Of a stretch of DNA of 64,000 nt, positions 49,932 through 57,886 are shown one piece after another. The notes beneath the pieces are model-generated. The model was given only the letters and a program-made list of their open reading frames with translations, was not told the origin of the DNA and ran no database searches. The stretch's first letter is position 1. Each line of letters starts with the position of its first letter. The stretch lies in assembly GCA_024742475.1 (NCBI GenBank), contig JANSYI010000015.1:124001-188000 (forward strand). The letters run 5' to 3'. This DNA is from a bacterium (lineage in GTDB: Bacteria > Myxococcota_A > Polyangia > Nannocystales > Nannocystaceae). Both the position numbers and the translations under genes were made by a program.

Positions 49932-49937
49932 ATGGTA
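49932..49937 (-). promoter_or_regulatory. -10-like element (TACCAT) before the ChaN-type gene
   Basis: Minus-strand TACCAT ends 7 nt before the ATG at 49924 and overlaps the alternative ATG at 49933, which favours the shorter frame. Confidence 0.4.
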
Positions 49938-49983
49938 CCCAGTTCTCCTTGCCCCTGAGTGCGCCGTGGTCTCCAATGCGCCC

Positions 49984-51561
49984 ATGGGATCCCACGACCG
50001 CTACATCTTGGCCTTTGCGCTGCTGCTCTGCGGGTGCCCCGACTCGCCCGTCGGGTCCGGCGGCGATACCGATGACGACGACGGCACGAGCAGCAGCACC
50101 GACCCGACGACGGGGAGCCCGACGAGCGAGACGACGACGGGGGAGGCGAGCAGCACCACCGAGGACCCGACGGTCGATCCGGACACCGGGTCCTCGGGGA
50201 GCAGCTCGGGGCCGGGGAGCTCGAGTACGGGCGGGAGCGAGGGCTCTTCGTCCACCGGTACGCCAGGCGGGGCCGAGATCGAGGTGACCGTCAACGAGGG
50301 CGCCGTGGAGACGTCCGCCTCGCTCATCGCCGCGAACACCACCCCGGTGGGCGACAGCGGGGACGTGTTCACGTTCGAGGTCACCAACACGGGCACCGAC
50401 GACCTCGCGCTCGGAGAGATCGCGTTGACCGGGGCCGGTGCAGACCATTTTACGCTCGATGACGCAGGCGTTGCGGCGAGCGTCGCCTCGGGTGAGAGCA
50501 CCACGTTTACGGTGACGTTCTCGCCCACCAACGGCGGCCTCAAGGACGTGCGCGTCGTGATCCCCAACAACGACGACGACGAAGACCCGTTCGCGGTCGA
50601 CCTTCGGGCCAGCACCACGCCCAACCTGTGGCGAAACATCACCCCCGAGACAGGTCCGGCGGCGCGCTACAACATGGCGCTGGCCGTGCTCGAGCCGGGC
50701 ACGTTGCTCACGTTCGGTGGCCGCGACATCGAGGGCGCCTCGCTGGGCGACACCTGGACGTTCGACGTCGCCACCGAGGTGTGGACCGAGCTGACCCCCG
50801 ACAACTCGCCGGCGCCGCGGTTCTCCTACGGCATGGACAACGCCGGGGACGGGCTCGTGGTCCTCGCCGGGGGCACCTCCGTTGCCGGAAAGGGCGGCGT
50901 GGCGCTCAGCGACACGTGGCACTTCGACGCCGGCGCGATGGACTGGGTGATGAGCGCGAACAACGGCACTCCGCCTGTGCGCCACCAGTCGGCGGTCGCA
51001 GGCTTCGACGGAGGCATCTTCGCTTACGGCGGCCTCGACGACACGCCGGCGCCGGCGGGCGGGCTCTTCCTCTACGACGCGGGTACGCAGACCTGGGTCG
51101 CCATCGACGTGACCGACCCCGGCGACATCATGGCCGCGGCCGCGGCGTTCGACGGCGAAGGCGTGGTCACTCTCAGCGGAGGATTCGCGTTCGCGCAGCC
51201 CAACGTGAGCGCGGCGGCGTTCGACTTCGTGCTCGACGACAGCACGATCAGCCAGCATGCCGACCCTGCGGTGGGTCCGATCTACTCCCACGAGCTGGTG
51301 TACCTACGCCCCGGATTTGCGGTCGCCTTCGGTGGACGGGATGCCGAGCAGGCCCCCTTGGACGGTACGTGGTCCTACGAGCCGAGCGCGGGCACCTGGG
51401 TCGACCTCGCGCCCACGGTGTCGCCCTCGGCGCGGTTCAACTTTGGCATGACCGCCGTCGGGGAGAACAAGGCGATCATGTTCGGCGGGTTCGTCGGACA
51501 GGGGCAGCTCGGCGCGCCCATCTTCGAGGTCTGGGAGTACGTCGGGCCCCTGCCCGAGTGA
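49984..51561 (+). CDS. Kelch-repeat lipoprotein with ASH-like domain
   Basis: A 525-residue lipoprotein (lipobox LCGC, Cys18) with a 70-residue Ser/Thr/Asp/Gly linker. Residues 95-205 look like an immunoglobulin-type ASH/HYDIN domain (VFTFEVTNTGTDDLALGEI, STTFTVTFSPTNGG). The rest is a Kelch propeller: repeated blades such as LTFGGRDIEGASLGDTWTFD, VVLAGGTSVAGKGG, AYGGLDD, AFGGRDAEQAPLDGTWSYE and IMFGGFVGQ, each with the Gly-Gly pair and a later aromatic pair. Probably a surface or outer-membrane binding protein. Stop lies 3 nt from the convergent sigma factor gene. Confidence 0.88.
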   Translation: MGSHDRYILAFALLLCGCPDSPVGSGGDTDDDDGTSSSTDPTTGSPTSETTTGEASSTTEDPTVDPDTGSSGSSSGPGSSSTGGSEGSSSTGTPGGAEIEVTVNEGAVETSASLIAANTTPVGDSGDVFTFEVTNTGTDDLALGEIALTGAGADHFTLDDAGVAASVASGESTTFTVTFSPTNGGLKDVRVVIPNNDDDEDPFAVDLRASTTPNLWRNITPETGPAARYNMALAVLEPGTLLTFGGRDIEGASLGDTWTFDVATEVWTELTPDNSPAPRFSYGMDNAGDGLVVLAGGTSVAGKGGVALSDTWHFDAGAMDWVMSANNGTPPVRHQSAVAGFDGGIFAYGGLDDTPAPAGGLFLYDAGTQTWVAIDVTDPGDIMAAAAAFDGEGVVTLSGGFAFAQPNVSAAAFDFVLDDSTISQHADPAVGPIYSHELVYLRPGFAVAFGGRDAEQAPLDGTWSYEPSAGTWVDLAPTVSPSARFNFGMTAVGENKAIMFGGFVGQGQLGAPIFEVWEYVGPLPE

Positions 51562-51564
51562 CGC

Positions 51565-52842
51565 TCAGTCCTCGCAGCGCCGCCGCAGCTCTCGCTCGAG
51601 GTGGCGGCGCTCGGCGGCGTTGGTGCAGCCCGCGATCGCCCGTGCATAGGCGTCGCGGGCTTCGCCTGTCTCTCCGAGCTCCGCGTGCAGCCACGCGCGC
51701 ACGACCGCGAGCTTGTAGTGGCTCCGCAGGACCGGCTCGAGCCGCGCGAGCTCGCCCCGAGCGGCTTCGTGGTGACCGGTCATCGTCAGGGGGACGCACC
51801 GGTTGAGCGCGACCATGGGGGAGGGCACGCACTCGAGCAGTCGATCGTAGAGCTCGAGCACCCTGTCCCACCGGGTGGCGGCCCACGAGGGCGCGGTCGC
51901 GTGCTCGGCCGAGATCGCCGCTTGGAGCTGATACGGCCCCAGGCTCGACATCTCGAGCGCCTTCGTGAGCTGGTCGATGCCCTTGGCGGTCTTGGAAGGG
52001 TCCCACAGGCTGCGATCCTGGCGTTCGAGGGTGACCAGCTCGCCCGCCTCGTCCACCCGTGCTCGGCGTCGGGCGTCGTGTAGCAGCATCAATGCGTAGA
52101 GACCACGCACCTCGGCCGAGGCTGGCAGCAGCCGCGTCAGCAGCTCGCCCAACCGCAGCCCCTCCTCGCACAGCTCGGCACGGAGCCACGCCTCGCCGTC
52201 GGTGACGGCGTAGCCCTCGTTGAAGATCAAGTAGACCACGGCGCACACCGAGTCGATGCGCTCGGGAAGCACGTCGGCCGGGGGGATCCGAAACGGGATG
52301 TTCGCGCGGTGAATCTTCTTCTTCGCGCGCACCAGACGTTGCGCCATCGTGGCTTCCTGCACCAAGAACGCCCTGGCGATCTCGGGGGTGGTGAGGCCGC
52401 CCAGCATGCGGAGCGTCAGCGCGACGCGAGCATCGTTCGACAGCGCCGGGTGGCAGCACGTGAAGATGAGTCGCAGGCGCTCGTCGGGTAGAGCTCGTTC
52501 CATGACGGCGCGATCCAACGCCTCTTCGGTGTCGTCGATGCGCAGCCTGTCGTCGCCCAGCGCCTCGGCGGTGGCACGTATCGATGCAGACTTGTCAGCG
52601 AAGACCTTGGCGCGTCGCAAGCCGTCGAGCCCTCGATTGCGCGCCACCGTCGTGAGCCACGCGCCAGGTCGGTCGGGGATCCCGGTTTGCGGCCACGTCT
52701 GCAGGGCCTGCATGAAGGCGTCCTGCAGGGCTTCCTCGGCGCGATCGAAATCGCCGAGCGCTGCGACCAACCGCGCCACGACGGTGCCGTGTTCGGCTCG
52801 AAACACGCGGCTGATCGCTTGGTCGAGGTCGCGGTCGGGCAC
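51565..52842 (-). CDS. ECF42-type sigma factor with C-terminal TPR-like domain
   Basis: A 425-residue sigma factor. Regions 2 and 4 occupy residues 1-180 (AISRVFRAEHGTVVARLV, EEALQDAFMQAL, LRLIFTCCHPALSNDARVAL, GLTTPEIARAFLVQEATMAQRLVRAKKKI). A 200-residue C-terminal extension (VVYLIFNEGYAV, AEVRGLYALMLLHDARR, ATRWDRVLELYDRLL) resembles the DUF6596/TPR region of the ECF42 group. The gene upstream on the same strand encodes a DGPF/YCII protein, the standard ECF42 partner. The GTG start at 52842 lies 6 nt after a TACTCT element. No anti-sigma factor is adjacent, as expected for this group. Confidence 0.9.
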   Translation of the reverse strand: MPDRDLDQAISRVFRAEHGTVVARLVAALGDFDRAEEALQDAFMQALQTWPQTGIPDRPGAWLTTVARNRGLDGLRRAKVFADKSASIRATAEALGDDRLRIDDTEEALDRAVMERALPDERLRLIFTCCHPALSNDARVALTLRMLGGLTTPEIARAFLVQEATMAQRLVRAKKKIHRANIPFRIPPADVLPERIDSVCAVVYLIFNEGYAVTDGEAWLRAELCEEGLRLGELLTRLLPASAEVRGLYALMLLHDARRRARVDEAGELVTLERQDRSLWDPSKTAKGIDQLTKALEMSSLGPYQLQAAISAEHATAPSWAATRWDRVLELYDRLLECVPSPMVALNRCVPLTMTGHHEAARGELARLEPVLRSHYKLAVVRAWLHAELGETGEARDAYARAIAGCTNAAERRHLERELRRRCED

Positions 52843-52848
52843 CGCGGG

Positions 52849-52854
52849 AGAGTA
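52849..52854 (-). promoter_or_regulatory. -10-like element (TACTCT) before the ECF42-type sigma gene
   Basis: Minus-strand TACTCT ends 6 nt before the GTG at 52842, supporting a leaderless message for the sigma factor despite a co-oriented gene 44 bp upstream. Confidence 0.4.
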
Positions 52855-52885
52855 GCGGCTCCCGCGGGGGCGTGGCGGCCTCGAG

Positions 52886-53242
52886 TCAGGCGTCGCCGGG
52901 GATGACCATGACCGGGCGAACCTCGACCGTGCCGTGGTGAGAGCCCGGGCACTTCTTCGCCCACGCGACGGCCTCGTCGATGTTCTCGACGTCGATGAGG
53001 TAGTAGCCGCCGAGGGCTTCGGTGGTCTCGGCGAAGGGTCCGTCGGTGACGAGCGCCTCGGAGCTACGGACCCGCACGGTCGTGGCCGTGGAGGTGGCCT
53101 CGAGCGCATCGCCGGCCACGTACGCTCCGGCTTTCTTCAGAGCCTCGTTGTATGCGAAGTACGCCTGCAAGACCTCTTGCTGCGCCTCGGGGGGCGGCGG
53201 GGTGTCGGACTCTTCGCTGTAGATGAGGAGCATGTACTGCAT
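52886..53242 (-). CDS. DGPF/YCII-related protein, ECF42 partner
   Basis: A 118-residue YCII-superfamily protein. It starts MQYMLLIYSEES, has the family's central TDGPFAETTEALGGYYLI (the DGPF motif) and ends GTVEVRPVMVIPG. In actinobacteria and myxobacteria such genes flank ECF42 sigma factors and are often their main targets. Predicted ferredoxin-like fold dimer; enzymatic role unknown. AAGGAACG before the ATG is a good ribosome site. The sigma gene follows 44 bp downstream. Confidence 0.93.
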   Translation of the reverse strand: MQYMLLIYSEESDTPPPPEAQQEVLQAYFAYNEALKKAGAYVAGDALEATSTATTVRVRSSEALVTDGPFAETTEALGGYYLIDVENIDEAVAWAKKCPGSHHGTVEVRPVMVIPGDA

Positions 53243-53371
53243 GGGTTCGTTCCTTGTGGCGCCGACGAACGGGCTGGGCGCCGATCGACAGGGTCGATCA
53301 CTTTTTCTTCGCCTGCTTGCCCCGCGGTTTGCGCGGGCTTCGATGCCGCGGGCCTTCGAGCCGCTGCGGGC

Positions 53372-53377
53372 TAGACT
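53372..53377 (+). promoter_or_regulatory. -10-like element (TAGACT)
   Basis: TAGACT ends 7 nt before the ATG at 53385. The surrounding CGGGCTAGACT recurs exactly upstream of the Cys-rich lipoprotein gene (58774-58784). Confidence 0.42.
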
Positions 53378-53384
53378 CTGCGGC

Positions 53385-54071
53385 ATGCTCTGGTTCAACC
53401 GGCGTTTCTCGCGACTTCGGCTCGCCCTGTCGCAGACGCTCGCGCGTGTCATCGGCCGCCACGAGCCGCCAGAGCCCCCAGGCCGCGACGCCTGGCTCAG
53501 CGCCGCACGAAGCACCGACGACCTGTGGCGGGGCGTGAAGTCGCCCATCTGGGCTGTGCATTTGGCCCACCACATCGGCCGCAAGCCCGCGCCGATGATG
53601 GACGTGGGCACGGAGCTGCTCGCCTCGTCGCTCCGCGGTCATCTCGACTCGCTCCCCACGGTGCTCGACTTCAGCACCGTCGAGCCCGAGGAGCGCGCGC
53701 TCGACACCTACTTCGACTGGGAGGACCAGCCCCTCGAAGACCTCGCCGACGGCAGCGAGCGCTACGAGGCGGCCGCGCTCGAGCAACTCACCCGGATCGC
53801 TGCGCTTGCCGAGTCGGGCCCCGAGACGTCGCCCTACCGAGGCTCTTCGGGCTGGCCCAACGACCTCGCACCCGGGCTGCACCGTCTCGTCGCCGTCAAA
53901 CACTGGTTCTCGGCGGCCCGACACGCCAGCGAATCCGAGCCCGAGCGCCCGGCGATGCGCGATGCGCTCGGGCTGGCGCTGGCGCACGCCTTCGCAGCTC
54001 AGCCGTCCCAGGCCGATGCGCTGCTGCAGCGGCTCGTCGTCGCGTATCGCAGAGGACCGTTCGAATCCTGA
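53385..54071 (+). CDS. Unrecognised cytoplasmic helical protein
   Basis: A 228-residue protein with no signal peptide. The ATG at 53385 is chosen because TAGACT ends 7 nt before it; ATG 53343 is an alternative. Recognisable stretches include PIWAVHLAHHIGRKPAPMMD, DTYFDWEDQPLEDLADGS and a C-terminal LLQRLVVAYRRGPFES. The sequence looks helical and acidic; I do not recognise a family. It is divergent from the DGPF protein gene and precedes the P460-like lipoprotein by 73 bp. Confidence 0.65.
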   Translation: MLWFNRRFSRLRLALSQTLARVIGRHEPPEPPGRDAWLSAARSTDDLWRGVKSPIWAVHLAHHIGRKPAPMMDVGTELLASSLRGHLDSLPTVLDFSTVEPEERALDTYFDWEDQPLEDLADGSERYEAAALEQLTRIAALAESGPETSPYRGSSGWPNDLAPGLHRLVAVKHWFSAARHASESEPERPAMRDALGLALAHAFAAQPSQADALLQRLVVAYRRGPFES

Positions 54072-54144
54072 GCACGCGCTGTGCAAAAAGCTCGATCGAT
54101 TCGCGCGTAGCGGATGCGTCCGAACCGACGTAAGGCACGGCGTC

Positions 54145-54852
54145 ATGCGTTGCGTTCCATTGTTCCTCTCTCTGGCGCTGGGTGTGGTTGCGTGCGACTC
54201 CGACTCGGGCGCGACCGACACCGACGCCGCGACGGCGCCGGGCGTCTCCGACGATGGCACGGGCAGCGGCATGGGCTCGACGTCCGCGGGCGGTGCGGGC
54301 CCAACGATGGGCACGACGACGGGCGTTTCGACGGCCGACCCTGTGACGACGGGCGAGACGACGAGCGCACCTGCCACGTCGGGCGAGCCGACCACGGGAG
54401 AGGCGACGACGGACGTCGCCGAAGAGACGGGAGCAGGGGAGACCACCGGCGGCCTCGTCCCTCAGCTGCCGCCCGGCGACGTGGACTCGCTCATCGCGTG
54501 GCTGCAAGACGGCGGCTATGAGGACTGGGCGGCCGAGTCGGCCGTGCACGACTCCGATGGGCCGCACTTCGGCAACGTCCGCACGTTCTTCAACAACGTG
54601 CTCGTCGGGTCCTTCGACGCCAGCGATGACGTGCACCCGATCGGGTCGGCCAACGTCAAGGAACTCTACGGACCGGGCAACACGGTGCGAGGCTGGGCCG
54701 TGATGTACAAGCGCGAGGTCGACGACGGCCAGTGGTACTGGTTCGAGGTCTACGACGGAGACGTGCTCGCCGACACGGTCGCGTGGGATCTCTGCGAGGA
54801 CTGCCACGGAGACGGGGTGGACAACGTGCTCACGCCGTGGCCCCTGCAGTAG
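54145..54852 (+). CDS. Lipoprotein with cytochrome P460-like domain
   Basis: A 235-residue lipoprotein (lipobox VVAC, Cys17) with an 80-residue Thr/Gly/Ser/Glu linker. The C-terminal 120 residues resemble cytochrome P460: GPHFGNVRTFFNNVLVGS, SANVKELYGPGNTVRGWAVM, WYWFEVYDG and, near the end, CEDCHGDG, a single c-type haem motif. P460 cytochromes oxidise hydroxylamine or detoxify NO through a Lys-haem crosslink; the partner Lys cannot be assigned by eye. It would display the haem on the outside of a membrane. Located after the unknown gene at 53385. Confidence 0.78.
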   Translation: MRCVPLFLSLALGVVACDSDSGATDTDAATAPGVSDDGTGSGMGSTSAGGAGPTMGTTTGVSTADPVTTGETTSAPATSGEPTTGEATTDVAEETGAGETTGGLVPQLPPGDVDSLIAWLQDGGYEDWAAESAVHDSDGPHFGNVRTFFNNVLVGSFDASDDVHPIGSANVKELYGPGNTVRGWAVMYKREVDDGQWYWFEVYDGDVLADTVAWDLCEDCHGDGVDNVLTPWPLQ

Positions 54853-55046
54853 CGCGTGACCGGGGGGAGACCCTTGCCGTGACGGGCCTGCGACACGGAG
54901 GGCTCTACGTACCGCGCTGAGACACGGACGTGACGACGAGCGTCGTTTCGCCGTCTATTCGGTGTCGAGTCGAGAGACCGATTGTTGACGGGGGCGCGAC
55001 GGTGGCGTCATGGGAGCCGCGTATTCGGGTTGCAGGAGCCCAACCC

Positions 55047-55946
55047 ATGCAAGTCCTTGCCGATGTCGAGACTCTGGATCACACCCATGACGACCTTTCT
55101 TGGCTGCGCGCGCCGTGGAAGCGAACGTGGACGCACCGCATCGCAGGCGGCCGATTCGTCATCGATGTTCACGACCAACCGGGACGGTGGATGGACGAGG
55201 CCGAACTCGCAGGCCTGCAGGACGAGCTGGACTCGATCGGCCAGCGCTCTTTGGACGAATCTCTCTCCTATGGAGTCTTCTCTCGCACCCGCAGCGCGTT
55301 CCGAAACCGGGTCATCGCGGTGGCCCGCGACGGCCAGACCGGGACCCCGTGCGGGTTCACGGCGATGGTGTACCTGCCGCTGCATCGAGTGGGCGGTCGA
55401 ACGGAGCTGATCATCCACCTGGGCCTCACCATGATCGCCCGAGACCATCGGGGGAGCCGCCTTCAGACGCCGCTGTTCCAGCGCACGTTTCGCTCGCCGA
55501 TCGTCAACCAGTTCCGGATGTCGTTCATCGTCACCAACATCGCCGCGTCTCCGGCCGGAATCGGTGCGGTGTCCGACTATTTCGACGGCTTTCCGAGCTA
55601 CGACGGCAGCACGCGCTCGCGTCCGTTGCATCGCGAGGTCGCGCAGCAGGTGCTCGAGCGCGATCGTCACGAGTTCGGCTGCAGCCGCGCCGCGGTCTTC
55701 GACCCGAAGACCTTCGTCGTGAAAGGATCCAATCAGGTCGATGGAGGCGGGGCGAGTGCGTTCATCAAGACCGACCCCGTCAGCCGATATCGCAACCCCG
55801 ACTGCAACGCCTTCTGCGCCGCCACGCTGAACTTCGAGCGCGGTGACGAGCTGTTCCAAGTTGGTCGCGCAGATTTCTTGCGAGGCATGTGGAAGTCACG
55901 CCGCACGAAGCGGCGCGTCTCGAAGAGCGGCGCGTCGATCGGATGA
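55047..55946 (+). CDS. Protein of unknown function, possibly acyltransferase-like
   Basis: A 299-residue soluble protein. The ATG at 55047 has an AGGAG site 8 nt upstream, preferred over a GTG at 54930. The central part (VIAVARDGQTGTPCGFTAMV, LIIHLGLTMIARDHRGSRLQ) has the strand-turn-helix pattern R-x2-G-x-x-x that GNAT acyltransferases use for acyl-CoA, but the match is weak. The C-terminus is basic (KSRRTKRRVSKSG). It converges with the M14 peptidase gene with a 6-bp gap. Upstream, 54853-55046 holds no further gene that I can see. Confidence 0.6.
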   Translation: MQVLADVETLDHTHDDLSWLRAPWKRTWTHRIAGGRFVIDVHDQPGRWMDEAELAGLQDELDSIGQRSLDESLSYGVFSRTRSAFRNRVIAVARDGQTGTPCGFTAMVYLPLHRVGGRTELIIHLGLTMIARDHRGSRLQTPLFQRTFRSPIVNQFRMSFIVTNIAASPAGIGAVSDYFDGFPSYDGSTRSRPLHREVAQQVLERDRHEFGCSRAAVFDPKTFVVKGSNQVDGGGASAFIKTDPVSRYRNPDCNAFCAATLNFERGDELFQVGRADFLRGMWKSRRTKRRVSKSGASIG

Positions 55947-55952
55947 CGACCC

Positions 55953-56978
55953 TCAGGCGTACCAGCGGGCAAACGCGCGCTGGTGTGCCTCGGCGCGCTC
56001 TTGGGGCGTCCATGCGTGCCAGGGCGCAGGGCTGCACACGCAGCGCCACAGGAAATCGAGCAGGGTGAAGTGGCGTCGACGAATGCGTCGCTCGCGATGG
56101 GGAGCTTTGGGGTTGAACGGACCTTCACGCGACGTGAGCTGCCGGAGGTTCTTGCGTACCCACGTCCACGAACCCATCTCGAGCGTGAGGGGAAGGAAGA
56201 CGCCGCTGGGCTGAGCCCGCCGGTACTCGTCGTAGAGGTGATCCCAAAGGTCACCCGATATCGTGTAGGCCTGAGCCTGCGGTTCGACCCGGTATACGTG
56301 GTTGGGATGAGTCGCGTCGAAACGCTCGAAGAGGTGACCGAGCTCGGCAAGGTTTGGCAGCGGCTGACGGGTTCGGGCGTAGGGGAACCACAGGCGATCT
56401 TGAAGGCCAAACCCCGAGTGCACGTCGATGGAGAGCGCGCGCTCGCTCTCGAATGCGTGGTGCCCAATGACGTCGAGCAATGCCCGCGTCTCGGGCTCGA
56501 CCTCGCCGGGTTCGTCTCCTCGATACCACGGTAGCCTCGCGCTGATTCGGTGCCCGCCGACGAGAGGCGTCGACTCCCAGGAGTCGGCCGTGGGTGCGTT
56601 GCGCATCAAGTCCACCCCGCGGGGGTTGGAGCGGCGCCCGAGCGCGATGCCTCCTGGGTTCACGACGGGCACGAAGAGCATGCGAGCATGTTCGAGGCTG
56701 CGCCGCAGGGGTTCGTCCCATCGCAGCGCCTCGAGCACCGTCCGCAAGTATGAAAGGACCACGCGAGCACCGATGCGCTCGAGCCCATGCACGCCTCCGA
56801 CCACGATCATCGTCGGGGCACGCTCGTCGTCGCTCCCGACCTCGACGGCGACCAGGGGGAGGCTGCGGGTACCCACGTCGACGCGCGTCAGCGTACGGAA
56901 GCGAGCTCGGTCGCCGTGACGACGCATCAGGCCGTCGAGTTCGGCGCATTCAGAGGGAAGGGGGACGTTGCGAGGCAT
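55953..56978 (-). CDS. M14-type zinc carboxypeptidase
   Basis: A 341-residue M14 family protein without a signal peptide. The zinc-binding H-x2-E is in VVGGVHGLERIGARVV, the third ligand His in SIDVHSGFGLQD, substrate-anchoring Arg/Asn in FVPVVNPGGI and RRSNPRGVDLMRNAP, and the catalytic Glu in PLTLEMGSWTWV. It should trim C-terminal amino acids or related amide bonds. The start overlaps the end of the upstream hydrolase gene by 29 bp, so the two are co-transcribed. The lack of a signal suggests an intracellular role. Confidence 0.88.
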   Translation of the reverse strand: MPRNVPLPSECAELDGLMRRHGDRARFRTLTRVDVGTRSLPLVAVEVGSDDERAPTMIVVGGVHGLERIGARVVLSYLRTVLEALRWDEPLRRSLEHARMLFVPVVNPGGIALGRRSNPRGVDLMRNAPTADSWESTPLVGGHRISARLPWYRGDEPGEVEPETRALLDVIGHHAFESERALSIDVHSGFGLQDRLWFPYARTRQPLPNLAELGHLFERFDATHPNHVYRVEPQAQAYTISGDLWDHLYDEYRRAQPSGVFLPLTLEMGSWTWVRKNLRQLTSREGPFNPKAPHRERRIRRRHFTLLDFLWRCVCSPAPWHAWTPQERAEAHQRAFARWYA

Positions 56979-57837
56979 GGCCGAGTGCAGCGAGCAAGAA
57001 GTCGACGACGTCGGCCCAGCAACGGGACGAGGCCTTGCGGAACGGGGAGATCATGAACGCGTGGCCTTGCCCGGCATACTCGCGCAGCATGGCGTCGGGT
57101 AGGTGCCCAGCGAGCGCGTGGCTATCGGCGGCGATCGGATCTTCGTCTCCCACCGCGACGAACACGGGCGGAAGCTCCCTCGTGCGGTCGAAATCGGCCA
57201 ACGCGGCCAGGGGCTCTGCCCGGGCCGCGTCTTCGATGTCTCCGAGGTAGTCGGATTCGATCTGAGCGAGACGGTTCCTCGCGACCCGGTGCTCTGCATA
57301 GGCGCGGGCGCTTCCCCGTACCCGCAGCAGCCCGCTCAGGCAAACGACGGCCTCCGGTGGGGGCAAGAGCGGCTCCACGCCAGCAAATCCGCCGCACGCT
57401 TCGATTGCCAGCGAGAGCACCACGTTCCCGCCCGCCGAGTCTCCCGCCACTGCCACCGAACGGCCGCGGCTCAGCCCGCCGCGCAGCCAGGTGTAGGCGA
57501 GCCGCGCGTCGTCGTGGGCGACGGGGTAGGGAAAGCGCGGCGCCAGCCCGTAGTCGATCATCCACACCCGGATGCCCGCCGCCGCGAGGACTCGCCCCAC
57601 GTAGGTGTGGCTCTCCTTGGAGCAGGTTCGAAAGCTGCCGCCGTGCACGTACAGCACGTCGAAGCCTAGCGACTGCGTCGGCGTGTAGACGTCGAGGCGA
57701 TGGCGAGGCTCGGGACCGTAGGGAATGTTGCGCGCAATCGAGGTGCCGTCGCTCGGAGGGATCGACATCCACACCCGCCCCGCGAGCGACGCGAGCCCGA
57801 GCGTCGCATCGATGACCACATTGCTCAGCGCACGCAC
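56950..57837 (-). CDS. Alpha/beta-hydrolase, hormone-sensitive-lipase type
   Basis: A 295-residue hydrolase. The oxyanion motif is YVHGGSFRTC, the nucleophile elbow VAGDSAGGNVV, the acid in VAVGDEDPIAADS and the base in GQGHAFMISP, giving a full Ser-Asp-His triad. HGG and GDSAGG place it in the HSL/esterase family. The GTG at 57837 is chosen: AAGGAG lies 6 nt upstream and the product then starts VRALSNVVID. Probably a short-chain ester hydrolase. Divergent from the PlsC-type acyltransferase, whose 5' end lies about 50 bp away. Confidence 0.9.
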   Translation of the reverse strand: MRALSNVVIDATLGLASLAGRVWMSIPPSDGTSIARNIPYGPEPRHRLDVYTPTQSLGFDVLYVHGGSFRTCSKESHTYVGRVLAAAGIRVWMIDYGLAPRFPYPVAHDDARLAYTWLRGGLSRGRSVAVAGDSAGGNVVLSLAIEACGGFAGVEPLLPPPEAVVCLSGLLRVRGSARAYAEHRVARNRLAQIESDYLGDIEDAARAEPLAALADFDRTRELPPVFVAVGDEDPIAADSHALAGHLPDAMLREYAGQGHAFMISPFRKASSRCWADVVDFLLAALGHASQRPPSL

Positions 57838-57886
57838 GGTTGGCTCCTTCGATCCGCAGGCGTCACCCGATGGTGACCGAGCTGCG

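Noticed and set aside
47355..49985. 876-codon leftward frame overlapping the ChaN-type gene in another frame
   Set aside because: The translation is Arg/Pro/Ala-rich without domains, typical of a shadow frame in high-GC DNA. The ChaN frame has motifs and a lipobox.
54058..54072. GTTCGAATCC resembling a tRNA T-loop
   Set aside because: It is the end of the coding sequence at 53385 (codons for PFES and stop) and there is no cloverleaf around it.
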